A stretch of 64,000 nucleotides of DNA from Methanobacteriota archaeon (GTDB lineage Archaea; Halobacteriota; Methanosarcinia; Methanotrichales; Methanotrichaceae): assembly GCA_029553285.1 (NCBI GenBank), contig JAKPCO010000073.1, positions 1 to 64,000 of the forward strand. The letters are read 5' to 3'. Under the pieces are notes generated by a model. That model was not told the DNA's origin and did not search any database. It was given only the letters and a program-made list of their open reading frames with translations. Of this stretch, positions 26,205-34,084 are shown piece after piece (position 1 is the stretch's first letter; each line of letters begins with the position of its first letter). The translations under genes and the position numbers were made by a program.

Positions 26205-27269
26205 TCAGAGATCTGCACGATCAGCAGACAATTCTTGGGCGATCATGTACCTGAGTGTCAGAAATATCACAATATTGATGGCGAGAGCAGTGAGCGCGGA
26301 AAGCTGGTCCCTGTAGAACGCGAACGTCTGAACCAGAAGTATCTGGACAAGCATGGCGTTCTTGAACCGGTAGTATGCTGCCAGGCGGTTGCGTCTGATC
26401 ATAAGCACCCCGGAGAGCACAAGGATGGACGATACTGTGGCGGCGAGCAGCTCAAGCCAGCTGGCCATGCTGATGGAGATCAGCCTGAGCTGCAGCAGCG
26501 AGTCTGCCAGCTTGATCATAACCAGCAGCGCGGCCTCAAACAGCGTCACTACAGACTGAATGATGAAGAACGCGATTACCGCATTAACGAACCACTTTCT
26601 GCTGACAAACCACTCGTAAACCCTCCTTGCCCCCGCCCTGCATCTTGTATAAATCCCAGGATCTGGTGTCTGGATGCACTCCATCCCTGCCAGCATATCT
26701 CTGAACACCCCGACGAGTGGATCGGATGGATCGCAGCCGTCCAGCAGCTCAAGCGCCCTCTTTCTCTCCTGGAGATCGAGATCCTTGATTACAGCATCCT
26801 TGACAAGCTCAAGGGCATTTAAAAGGCATTCCTCATGCGTGAGCTGCTCACCGTTTATCATCTGGAAGAGGATATACAGAAGCACGAATGTTATGTAGAT
26901 CAGCGCCACAGTTGGCTGGAAGAAGTAGTTGCTGTCCATCGTCACGAACTTTCCCAGCTCATCGATGAACGCGCCGAAACCGATCCCGCCGACAACGGCC
27001 GCGAGATCCGAGGAGTATCGGTCTATGAACGCGAGGAGTATAACAATTGAGAGCACCATCAGGGCTCCGCCGAGGAGCACATGTGCTATGTGGAGGCCGC
27101 GGATTGCGAGCTGCGGGTAGCCGGTGGCATGAAGGATGAACCTTATGCATAAAATAGTCGCCACAGAGGTCACCATGAACAGCTCAAGCCGTTTATCTGC
27201 CTCCGCGCTTCTTATGAGATGCTTTGGGACCAGCGATCTGCAGCTCATATAATGCTCGCAACGCTCCAT
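26205..27269 (-). CDS. conserved multi-helix membrane protein with FIDELGKF motif
   Basis: The protein is about 354 residues with roughly eight helices. The conserved signature GGIGFGAFIDELGKFVTMDSNYFFQPTVALIY sits in the second-third helix region, and a soluble loop with ERKRALELLDGCDPSDPL separates two membrane blocks. I recall similar proteins in bacteria and archaea as conserved proteins of unknown function, but cannot check. The start is uncertain among ATG 27317, 27269 and 27248; the conserved part begins near VPKHLIRSAEADKRLELF. Acidic residues within membrane helices (FIDELG) hint at ion or proton handling, which is speculative. Confidence 0.8.
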   Translation of the reverse strand: MERCEHYMSCRSLVPKHLIRSAEADKRLELFMVTSVATILCIRFILHATGYPQLAIRGLHIAHVLLGGALMVLSIVILLAFIDRYSSDLAAVVGGIGFGAFIDELGKFVTMDSNYFFQPTVALIYITFVLLYILFQMINGEQLTHEECLLNALELVKDAVIKDLDLQERKRALELLDGCDPSDPLVGVFRDMLAGMECIQTPDPGIYTRCRAGARRVYEWFVSRKWFVNAVIAFFIIQSVVTLFEAALLVMIKLADSLLQLRLISISMASWLELLAATVSSILVLSGVLMIRRNRLAAYYRFKNAMLVQILLVQTFAFYRDQLSALTALAINIVIFLTLRYMIAQELSADRADL

Positions 27270-27335
27270 CTGGAGAACGTTTATCTGCCAGAGATCTCCC
27301 AATGGAACTATCGTCATGATAAAGGTTCTGATAAT

Positions 27336-27674
27336 ATGAGATCGCCATGCGAGGAGATTGTGTGGGAGGTTCTCCCTGGAATACGGGCCACGATAGCACA
27401 GGAGCTTGTGAGGCGGGGCGTCTCTCAGAGAGAGGTATCTCGGCTGATGGACGTCACACCTGCGGCAGTCTCGCAGTATGTCTCCGGGAAGAGAGGCTAC
27501 AACATCGTGTTCAGAGACGACATCCGGGAGGAGATCTCCAGGCTTGCAGAGGATCTTATGAACGGAGATGCCGTTGACTTAGTAGAGAGGATGTGCGAGA
27601 TCTGCAAGAAAGCGCGCGGAGAGGAGCTCTGTCCTGTGGAGATCAGGGAAAAGCAGACCGGTCCGCCAGGATAG
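27336..27674 (+). CDS. HTH regulator with cysteine-rich tail
   Basis: The protein is 112 residues. ATG 27336 (MRSPCEEIVWEVLPGIRA) matches the normal start of this archaeal family; the frame is open upstream but not conserved-looking. The Cro/C1-type helix-turn-helix is LVRRGVSQREVSRLMDVTPAAVSQYVSGKRG. The tail carries CEICKKARGEELCP, so with the N-terminal Cys there are four cysteines that could hold a metal or an iron-sulfur cluster. The same N-terminal domain is known fused to ThiN in thiamine regulators; here it stands alone. It is divergent from the membrane protein, with 66 bp between the chosen starts, so the two may be co-regulated. Confidence 0.85.
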   Translation: MRSPCEEIVWEVLPGIRATIAQELVRRGVSQREVSRLMDVTPAAVSQYVSGKRGYNIVFRDDIREEISRLAEDLMNGDAVDLVERMCEICKKARGEELCPVEIREKQTGPPG

Positions 27675-27731
27675 ATCTCAGGTCATGTATTCAGAGTTCA
27701 GACGCATGCGACATCGTGATGTTCATGCAAT

Positions 27732-27869
27732 TCTCATCCGTTGGATAACTTGCCCGAAGCAGCACCAGTCATGCTACGCGCTCGTTTCGACTTGCCTTCG
27801 ACTGTGTCGAAGGCCTAGCGGGCGAATGAGTCCATTCGTTGCATGTACTTCAAGTGCTGAATAAGAGCG
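27732..27869 (+). repeat. MITE-B copy 6, with perfect 8-bp target duplication
   Basis: The element carries GGATAACTTGCCCGAAG on the left and GAATAAGAGCG on the right; the left tip has small deletions. It is flanked by CATGCAAT on both sides (27724-27731 and 27870-27877). It is 138 bp and holds an internal TTCGAC/GTCGAA palindrome shared with copy 8. Confidence 0.88.
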
Positions 27870-28031
27870 CATGCAATCATGCCGGTGTGTGCTGTTTCTG
27901 GCAGCCCCTTCAAGCCGCAACTTATCAGGTATGTCTCAAAATATCCAGATGCGGTGCACCTCATGCGGTCGGTTTGGTCTCGAGACTTCATCCCGGGGTG
28001 TTCGAGACCGAATATTGGATACGTGAAAACC

Positions 28032-28040
28032 CTTATATAC
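28032..28040 (+). promoter_or_regulatory. TATA-like box of the ribosomal protein operon
   Basis: CTTATATAC lies about 130 nt before the L18e start and predicts a transcript start near 28062, leaving a leader of about 100 nt. An inverted repeat GGTCTCGA/TCGAGACC lies just upstream (about 27976-28012) and could be a regulator site. Confidence 0.55.
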
Positions 28041-28061
28041 TGGCGGATTGTTCGAGAGTGA

Positions 28062-28160
28062 TATCCGCATGAGGGCCGGGTGGCCCTTGGCGCATGAACT
28101 GATGTTCGAACGCGCTGTGCGCGTGAGTCGGTCTCTAGCGAGGCTTTGCGGAGGATTTGG
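28062..28160 (+). promoter_or_regulatory. structured 5' leader of the ribosomal operon
   Basis: Two GC hairpins are visible: AGGGCC-GGGT-GGCCCT at 28072-28087 and ACGCGC-TGT-GCGCGT at 28110-28124. The ribosome binding site GGAGG follows at about 28150. Such leaders often carry autoregulation by a ribosomal protein of the operon; that is inference. Confidence 0.45.
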
Positions 28161-28523
28161 ATGAAGATTATCAAGAAGACTAATCCGAGACTGGTCCGTC
28201 TCATCAGCGACCTCAAGGCAGCCTCACGTGAGAGCAAGGCCGCTATCTGGCGTGATGTTGCTGAGAGGCTAGAGAAGCCGAGGCGAAACTACGCCGCGGT
28301 CAACCTGAGCAAGATCAACAGGCACACTGGAGATGATGACACGGTGCTGGTCGCTGGCAAGGTTCTTGGGGCCGGAGAGATAGATCACAGGGTAACAGTT
28401 GCAGCGCTTGGTTTCAGCGAGCAGGCGGCGTCGAAGATAATTTCCGCGGGTGGAAGATGCATGAAGATAGAGGAGCTCATGAGGCTCCATCCCAAGGGGA
28501 CTGGCATAAAGATTCTGAGGTGA
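28161..28523 (+). CDS. rpl18e: ribosomal protein L18e
   Basis: The protein is 120 residues, starting at ATG 28161 after GCGGAGG (an upstream in-frame TTG adds five residues). It is the archaeal/eukaryal large-subunit protein eL18; recognisable parts are [36 protein letters not shown]-like and [25 protein letters not shown]. First gene of the operon with L13, S9, rpoN, rpoK and S2. Confidence 0.96.
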   Translation: MKIIKKTNPRLVRLISDLKAASRESKAAIWRDVAERLEKPRRNYAAVNLSKINRHTGDDDTVLVAGKVLGAGEIDHRVTVAALGFSEQAASKIISAGGRCMKIEELMRLHPKGTGIKILR

Positions 28524-28528
28524 GTGCG

Positions 28529-28939
28529 ATGATCTTCGATGCGACCGGTCTGGTTATGGGCCGTCTGGCCAGCATAACTGCGAAGTGTCTTCTCCAGGGG
28601 GAGGAGATAAGGATAGTGAACGCTGAGAAGGCCATAATCTCCGGAAGTAAGGAGTCGGTCCTCCGCGAGTATCGCGAGATGCTGGAGAGGGGCACCCGTG
28701 AGAAGGGGCCGTACTTCCCGAAGCGCCCTGATCGCATCCTGAAAAGGACTGTGCGGGGGATGCTTCCCTACAAGACCAGCAGGGGCAGAGAGGCGATGTC
28801 TCGCCTCAAGGTCTATGTGGGCGTACCTCCAGACCTGAGCGGCATGGCCTTTGAGCAGCCGGATGGAGCCAAGGTGAAGCGAACAACAAGCTACATTGAG
28901 CTTGGCGAGCTGAGCAGGATGCTTGGCTCGAAGTTCTAG
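28529..28939 (+). CDS. rpl13: ribosomal protein L13
   Basis: The protein is 136 residues from ATG 28529, since the frame upstream lies inside L18e. The typical start is [39 protein letters not shown], and [23 protein letters not shown] is the conserved C-terminal region. It is a large-subunit assembly protein; the gap to S9 is 11 nt. Confidence 0.96.
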   Translation: MIFDATGLVMGRLASITAKCLLQGEEIRIVNAEKAIISGSKESVLREYREMLERGTREKGPYFPKRPDRILKRTVRGMLPYKTSRGREAMSRLKVYVGVPPDLSGMAFEQPDGAKVKRTTSYIELGELSRMLGSKF

Positions 28940-28950
28940 GGAGGATCTTC

Positions 28951-29349
28951 ATGAAGGTGGTCAACTCCTCAGGAAAGAAGAAGACTGCGATCGCCAGGGC
29001 AACATTCAAAGAGGGCAGGGGCAGAATTCGCATAAACAATGTGCCGCTCGAGATCGTCGAGCCTGCTCTGGCCCGGATGAAGATGATGGAGCCGGTAATC
29101 ATGGCGACAGAGGCGTTTTCGAGCGTCGATGTGGACGTCTCGGTTAGGGGCGGTGGCGTCATGGGTCAGGCGGATGCTGTCAGGACAGCCCTGGCCAGGG
29201 GCATACTCGAGTGGACAGGTGATGCCGCTCTGAAGGAGGCATACGCTGAGTACGACAGAAACCTTCTTGTAAGCGATCACAGACAGAAGGAGAAGAAGAA
29301 GTTTGGCGGACTTGGCGCCAGAGCGAAGTACCAGAAGTCCTACAGGTGA
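28951..29349 (+). CDS. rps9: ribosomal protein S9
   Basis: The protein is 132 residues. The N-terminal [23 protein letters not shown], central [26 protein letters not shown] and C-terminal [12 protein letters not shown] are diagnostic of uS9, whose C-terminal Arg reaches the tRNA in the P site. ATG 28951 follows GGAGG. Confidence 0.97.
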   Translation: MKVVNSSGKKKTAIARATFKEGRGRIRINNVPLEIVEPALARMKMMEPVIMATEAFSSVDVDVSVRGGGVMGQADAVRTALARGILEWTGDAALKEAYAEYDRNLLVSDHRQKEKKKFGGLGARAKYQKSYR

Positions 29350-29355
29350 GGTGCC

Positions 29356-29541
29356 TTGATCCCGGTAAGATGCTTCTCCTGTGGGAAGGTCATCTCCAGC
29401 GTGTGGGAAGAGTACAGGGAGCGGATCAAATCCGAGCCACCTGGAAAGGTGATGGACGACCTTGGGATAGAGAGGTACTGCTGCAGGCGGATGCTTCTCT
29501 CCCATGTCGAGGTCGTGGATATGCTCCGCAGGTATCAGTAG
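29356..29541 (+). CDS. rpoN: RNA polymerase subunit N
   Basis: The protein is 61 residues with a TTG start at 29356. It is the archaeal RPB10 homologue: [19 protein letters not shown] carries the first Cys pair and [20 protein letters not shown] the second, together binding zinc. It is an assembly subunit of RNA polymerase. GAGGTG just upstream serves as ribosome binding site. Confidence 0.96.
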   Translation: MIPVRCFSCGKVISSVWEEYRERIKSEPPGKVMDDLGIERYCCRRMLLSHVEVVDMLRRYQ

Positions 29542-29549
29542 AGAGGAAG

Positions 29550-29624
29550 GGGGTTGTAGGGTAGCCTGGTCCATCCTACAGCGTTCGGGACGCTGTGACC
29601 TGAGTTCGAATCTCAGCAACCCCA
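29550..29624 (+). tRNA. tRNA-Pro (CGG)
   Basis: The acceptor stem is GGGGTTG/CAACCCC with discriminator A, the anticodon stem is CAGCG/CGCTG with loop TTCGGGA (anticodon CGG), and the T arm is CTGAG-TTCGAAT-CTCAG. No intron is needed. It sits inside the ribosomal/RNA polymerase operon, 8 nt after rpoN and 27 nt before rpoK, so it should be cut from the same transcript. Confidence 0.96.
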
Positions 29625-29651
29625 TCATACTCTTCCTTTTGAGGTGGCTAT

Positions 29652-29834
29652 TTGAAGGGCGAGAAATATACTCGATTTGAGCGAGCCAGGATAGTGGGAG
29701 CACGTGCTCTGCAGATTTTCATGGGAGCCCCAGTGTTAATAAGGACGGAATCCATAGACCCTCTCGAAATAGCTCTTGAAGAGATGAGGTTGGGTGTTAT
29801 ACCTATAACCGTGAAACGTGACCGCAAAAGGTAG
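29652..29834 (+). CDS. rpoK: RNA polymerase subunit K
   Basis: The protein is 60 residues, starting at TTG 29652. It is the archaeal RPB6/omega homologue: [26 protein letters not shown] and [21 protein letters not shown]. It stabilises RNA polymerase. The enolase gene often found after rpoK in archaea is not here; S2 follows directly. Confidence 0.95.
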   Translation: MKGEKYTRFERARIVGARALQIFMGAPVLIRTESIDPLEIALEEMRLGVIPITVKRDRKR

Positions 29835-29843
29835 GTGAATTGA

Positions 29844-30464
29844 TTGGTTGAAGAAGAGGTGATAACCGTCGAGGGCGATTATGAGACCCTGATCCCCATA
29901 GACGAGTATCTTGCTGCTGGTGTTCACATCGGAACGCAGCAGAAGACCAGCGACATGATGAAGTACATCTACAGGGTCAGGACAGACGGTCTTTACGTTC
30001 TTGATGTTCAGGCGACAGACAAGAGGATACGGCTTGCAGGAAAGTTTCTGGCGAACTATGAGCCCTCGAAGATACTTGTCGTCTCTGCCAGGCAGTACGG
30101 CCAGAGGCCTGCCACAATGTTCGCGAAGGCCGTCGGTGCCAGGGCGAACGTCGGGAGGTTCATACCGAACACTCTGACGAACCCATCGTTCGCAGGATAC
30201 ATAGAGCCTGATGTGCTTTTGGTCACAGATCCGGCAGGAGATGGTCAGGCTGTCAAGGAGGCAGTTGATATCGGCATACCTGTGGTGGCGCTCTGCGACA
30301 CCAACAACATGACCTCAAATGTTGATCTGGTGATACCCACAAACAACAAGGGCAGAAAGGCACTGACGCTGATCTACTGGCTTCTTGCGAGACAGGTCCT
30401 GCGTGAGCGCGGCGAGGAGGAGAGGTTCAAGTACACCGTATCTGACTTCGAGATGGAGTTTTAG
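29844..30464 (+). CDS. rps2: ribosomal protein S2
   Basis: The protein is 206 residues from TTG 29844. Diagnostic segments are [52 protein letters not shown] and [28 protein letters not shown]. It is the small-subunit protein uS2 of archaeal type. Confidence 0.96.
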   Translation: MVEEEVITVEGDYETLIPIDEYLAAGVHIGTQQKTSDMMKYIYRVRTDGLYVLDVQATDKRIRLAGKFLANYEPSKILVVSARQYGQRPATMFAKAVGARANVGRFIPNTLTNPSFAGYIEPDVLLVTDPAGDGQAVKEAVDIGIPVVALCDTNNMTSNVDLVIPTNNKGRKALTLIYWLLARQVLRERGEEERFKYTVSDFEMEF

Positions 30465-30466
30465 AG

Positions 30467-31276
30467 ATGAGATCACCAGCTGCGGCCGGCATGTTCTATC
30501 CTGGAAGGGCCGAGGCGTTGCTCTCGGAGCTCAGCTCTGCATTTCGCGGGCTGAAGCGCGAGCCCATGCCGGTTATCGGCGCAGTGGTGCCGCACGCCGG
30601 CTACATCTACTCTGGGTCTGTTGCAGCCGAGGTGTATGCGAGGCTTCCTGAGCGCGAGACGTATGTGCTGATAGGCCCGAACCACACCGGCCTCGGGCTT
30701 CCTGTGGCCATGAGCAGGGAGACCTGGAGGACTCCGCTGGGCAGTGTACCTGTTGATCTTGAGCTCGCTGACGCCCTGGAGGGAACAATAGTGGCGTCGG
30801 ATGAGCTGGCGCACATGGAGGAGCACTCGATCGAGGTTCAGCTCCCGTTCCTCCAGAGGTGCTTCTCGGGCTTCAGGATACTCCCGATCTGCATGGGCAT
30901 GCAGGATCAGGAGACCGCCATCGAGGTTGGCGAGGCTGTGGCGGATGCGATCATGAAGCTTGGCAGGATCTGCACTGTGATAGCGTCCAGCGATCTCACG
31001 CATTATCTCAGGCATGAGACCGCCAGGCAGCTCGACGCATCGATACTGGAGTCTGTGATCAGAATGGACATCGACGATCTTTATTCAAAGATCGAGATGC
31101 TCGATTCCAGGTACTACGGGCACGGGGTCTGCGGCTATGGTCCCATGGCGGCGACGATAACAGCCTCCAGGCGACTGGGCGCGAGCATGGGGAAGCTTCT
31201 GCGCTATGCGACCAGCGGAGATGTCTCCGGAGAACGCGGACAGGTCGTGGGCTATGGGGCTGTGATATTCACCTAG
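30467..31276 (+). CDS. MEMO family protein
   Basis: The protein is 269 residues. Signatures are RSPAAAGMFYPG at the start, VVPHAGYIYSGSVAAEVY, GPNHTGLG (metal-like histidine), EEHSIEVQLPFLQ, SSDLTHY and GVCGYGPMAATI. MEMO proteins share the fold of ring-cleaving dioxygenases; the archaeal function is not settled, though the gene is regularly found here beside isoprenoid genes, as in this window. It begins 2 nt after S2 ends. Confidence 0.94.
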   Translation: MRSPAAAGMFYPGRAEALLSELSSAFRGLKREPMPVIGAVVPHAGYIYSGSVAAEVYARLPERETYVLIGPNHTGLGLPVAMSRETWRTPLGSVPVDLELADALEGTIVASDELAHMEEHSIEVQLPFLQRCFSGFRILPICMGMQDQETAIEVGEAVADAIMKLGRICTVIASSDLTHYLRHETARQLDASILESVIRMDIDDLYSKIEMLDSRYYGHGVCGYGPMAATITASRRLGASMGKLLRYATSGDVSGERGQVVGYGAVIFT

Positions 31277-31283
31277 GAGGAGT

Positions 31284-32246
31284 ATGACAGCGGCATCAGC
31301 CCCGGGGAAGGTCATACTCTTCGGGGAGCATGCTGTTGTATCAGGCGCTCCCGCACTGGGCACCGCGATAGATCTGCGCGCCAGGGTCATGGTTGAGGAT
31401 CTCCCTGGAAAGACTGAGATCAACATACAGGGGCTGGGATTGAGGCTCTCCGGCTTCTCGATCGATTCTGATGGGAGAGTCGTATCTCTCGGCAGCTCAG
31501 AGGAGGCAGCCGCTGCTGCCAGGTATGTGTCTGCTGTTGTGAGGACACTTGGTGTAAGCGATGTGAGGATCACGGTCTCCTCTGAGATACCTGTGGCATC
31601 AGGTCTCGGGTCCTCTGCTGCAATAGTCGTTGCGACGCTGGCCGCTCTGAGCCGCCACATGGGCATCGATATGGATATCAGGGGTATCGCAGCAGAGGCC
31701 CACAGGATCGAGAAGATGGTCCAGATGGGCCTGGGGAGCCCGATGGACACAGCGCTTGCCGCATACGGCGGGTATGTGCAGATCTCAGACGGTGTCACCC
31801 CCGTAGAGCTGCCCCCTCTGGATCTCGTCATTGGCTGCACATCAGTTCCACATGATACAAGAGCAGAGGTCGCGCGGGTCCAGGAGCTGAGGTCGAGGTA
31901 TCCGGAGATAGTGGACCCGATATTCAAGGCCATTGGCGTGATATCAAGAAAGGCGGTGCCGTGCATAAAGAGGATGGAGCTTGAGGAGCTCGGCGCGCTC
32001 ATGAACATAAACCACGGCCTTCTTGAGGCGATCGGGGTCGGGACGAGGGAGCTGAGCGAGCTCGTCTACGCTGCACGGGGCGCTGGAATGGCGCTGGGGG
32101 CGAAGCTGACAGGCGCCGGTGGAGGTGGCTGCATGATAGCTCTTCCTGGAGAGGGCGCGTGCCTGAGAACCGTCACCGCGATATCCCAGGCGAGGGGAAG
32201 GGCATTTGTGGTAAGGACCGGATGTGACGGCGTTACTGTAGAATAA
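31284..32246 (+). CDS. mvk: mevalonate kinase
   Basis: The protein is 320 residues and a GHMP kinase: SAPGKVILFGEHAVVSGAPALG is the N-terminal signature, PVASGLGSSAAIVVATLAAL the ATP-binding loop and KLTGAGGGGCMIAL the C-terminal motif. It phosphorylates mevalonate, the first step toward isopentenyl phosphate. AGGAGGAG precedes ATG 31284. It starts a four-gene isoprenoid stretch shared with RNase J. Confidence 0.95.
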   Translation: MTAASAPGKVILFGEHAVVSGAPALGTAIDLRARVMVEDLPGKTEINIQGLGLRLSGFSIDSDGRVVSLGSSEEAAAAARYVSAVVRTLGVSDVRITVSSEIPVASGLGSSAAIVVATLAALSRHMGIDMDIRGIAAEAHRIEKMVQMGLGSPMDTALAAYGGYVQISDGVTPVELPPLDLVIGCTSVPHDTRAEVARVQELRSRYPEIVDPIFKAIGVISRKAVPCIKRMELEELGALMNINHGLLEAIGVGTRELSELVYAARGAGMALGAKLTGAGGGGCMIALPGEGACLRTVTAISQARGRAFVVRTGCDGVTVE

Positions 32247-32248
32247 TT

Positions 32249-33022
32249 ATGCTGAAGATACTGAAGCTGGGCGGGAGCATAATAACGGATAAGAGCAGGC
32301 TGGCCACCGCCAGGCTGGAACAGATATCCAGGATCGCTCATGAGATCGCGGGGAGTGAGGATCTGATAGTCGTGCATGGCGCAGGATCCTTCGGCCATAT
32401 TCACGCCAGAAACTTCGGGCTACCTGACAGGTTCAGCGTGGAGGGCTTGCTGAAAACACATCTCTCTGTCTCAGATCTCAACAGAACCGTGGTCGAGGCG
32501 CTGCACGATGCCGGAGTCGACGCCCTGCCTGTACATCCCCTGAGCTCTGTGGTTCTCAGGGACGGCAGGATTCATCTCATGAGCACAGAAGTGATCACAG
32601 AGATGCTCAGGCGCGGTGTAGTCCCCGTGCTCCACGGCGATGTCGCGGTGGATGTCTCCAGGGGTGCTGGCATAGTCTCCGGAGACCAGCTCGTCTCATA
32701 CCTTGCGAGAACTCTGGGAGCCGGGATGGTCGCGATGGGCACTGATGTGGATGGCGTCATGATCAACGGCAGGGTTCTCAGCTGCATAACACCCGAGAGC
32801 ATGCAATCCATTGAATCTCATCTTCTGCCTGCTAAAGGAATTGATGTGACAGGAGGCATGCGCGGAAAGCTCGAAGAGCTTGTGGAGCTCGCTGCGATCG
32901 GCATAGACTCCAGGATATTCAACGCCGGCGTGGCTGGAAATGTCAGACGGGCTCTCTCAGGAGAACAGCTCGGCACACTGATCACAGGTAGAGAGCATGG
33001 AGACGGTCCGCAGGAAGCTTGA
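32249..33022 (+). CDS. isopentenyl phosphate kinase
   Basis: The protein is 257 residues, an amino acid kinase-fold enzyme. The start ILKLGGSIITDKS carries the phosphate-binding GG, the IVVHGAGSFGHIHARNFGL segment carries the catalytic histidine typical of isopentenyl phosphate kinase, and MGTDVDGVMINGR follows. It makes isopentenyl diphosphate in the archaeal modified mevalonate route. Its end overlaps the fni start by 26 nt. Confidence 0.94.
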   Translation: MLKILKLGGSIITDKSRLATARLEQISRIAHEIAGSEDLIVVHGAGSFGHIHARNFGLPDRFSVEGLLKTHLSVSDLNRTVVEALHDAGVDALPVHPLSSVVLRDGRIHLMSTEVITEMLRRGVVPVLHGDVAVDVSRGAGIVSGDQLVSYLARTLGAGMVAMGTDVDGVMINGRVLSCITPESMQSIESHLLPAKGIDVTGGMRGKLEELVELAAIGIDSRIFNAGVAGNVRRALSGEQLGTLITGREHGDGPQEA

Positions 33023-34070
33023 GCACATAGAGATATGTCTGGAGAAGCAGGTGGTCTCCAGATACAGGCCATTTGATGATTTGATCCTGCTGCACAGAGC
33101 ACTGCCTGAGATCGATGAGTCTGATGTGAGTACAGAATGCACATTTCTCAACAGGAGGCTCTCCGCGCCGCTGATGATAAGCGCCATGACCGGTGGCCAT
33201 CCGGATGCGAGGGAGATCAACGCGAACCTCGCCATCGCGGCTCAGGAGACCGGCATCGCGATCGGGGTGGGATCGCAGCGTGCTGCGCTTGAGCACCCCG
33301 ATCTCGAGGACACATTCTCGATCGTCAGAGAGCTCGCTCCAGATGTGCCTGTGGTGGGGAACATAGGGGCTGTCCAGCTGCACAGATACGGGCCTGAGGT
33401 CCTGGACAGGGTCGCGGAGATGGTGGATGCGGATGCCGTCGCTGTCCATCTGAACTTCCTCCAGGAGTCGGTCCAGCCTGAAGGTGAGAGGCATGCAGGA
33501 GGCGTTCTTGATTCTCTGAGAGATGCGAGATTCAGGCTGCCGATAATCATCAAGGAGACAGGTTGCGGGATCCCCTTCGAGGATGCGAAGATGCTCGTAG
33601 ATTCCGGTATCCGGATCATAGATGTTGCCGGCGCCGGAGGGACATCGTGGTCGATGGTCGAGTCGTACAGGGCTGAGCTCAGAGGGGATGCAGAGTCCAA
33701 GGAGATCGGCATGCTCTTCGCAGAATGGGGAATACCAACTCCAGTCTCGGTGATAGAGTGCTCACGCGCAGGCGCCCAGGTCATTTCCTCAGGAGGCGTG
33801 AGAAGCGGCATTGATGTGGCAAGGAGCATCGCACTTGGCGCGTTCATGGCAGGCGCAGCGCTTCCCCTGCTCGCTTCCGCGACGAGAGGCAGCTTGGATG
33901 TCGTCAGAGTCCTTCAGAGATTCGTGAGAGAGCTCAGGATATCGATGTTCCTCACCGGATCGAGGAGCTTGCAGGATCTGGGCAGGGCCCCTGTGATAAT
34001 AACTGGAAGAACCCGGGAGATCCTGGAGCAGCGGGGCATCGATACAAAGATTTTTTCATCAAAAAGGTAA
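32997..34070 (+). CDS. fni: type 2 isopentenyl-diphosphate isomerase
   Basis: The protein is 357 residues. It is the FMN-dependent isomerase that interconverts isopentenyl and dimethylallyl diphosphate. Signatures are RRKLEHIEICLE, APLMISAMTGGHPDAREIN, GIAIGVGSQRAAL, VHLNFLQESVQPEGE, IIKETGCGI and VAGAGGTSWSMVE. ATG 32997 lies inside the end of the kinase gene, a typical coupled arrangement. Confidence 0.95.
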   Translation: METVRRKLEHIEICLEKQVVSRYRPFDDLILLHRALPEIDESDVSTECTFLNRRLSAPLMISAMTGGHPDAREINANLAIAAQETGIAIGVGSQRAALEHPDLEDTFSIVRELAPDVPVVGNIGAVQLHRYGPEVLDRVAEMVDADAVAVHLNFLQESVQPEGERHAGGVLDSLRDARFRLPIIIKETGCGIPFEDAKMLVDSGIRIIDVAGAGGTSWSMVESYRAELRGDAESKEIGMLFAEWGIPTPVSVIECSRAGAQVISSGGVRSGIDVARSIALGAFMAGAALPLLASATRGSLDVVRVLQRFVRELRISMFLTGSRSLQDLGRAPVIITGRTREILEQRGIDTKIFSSKR

Positions 34071-34084
34071 AAGAGAGTGTTAGG

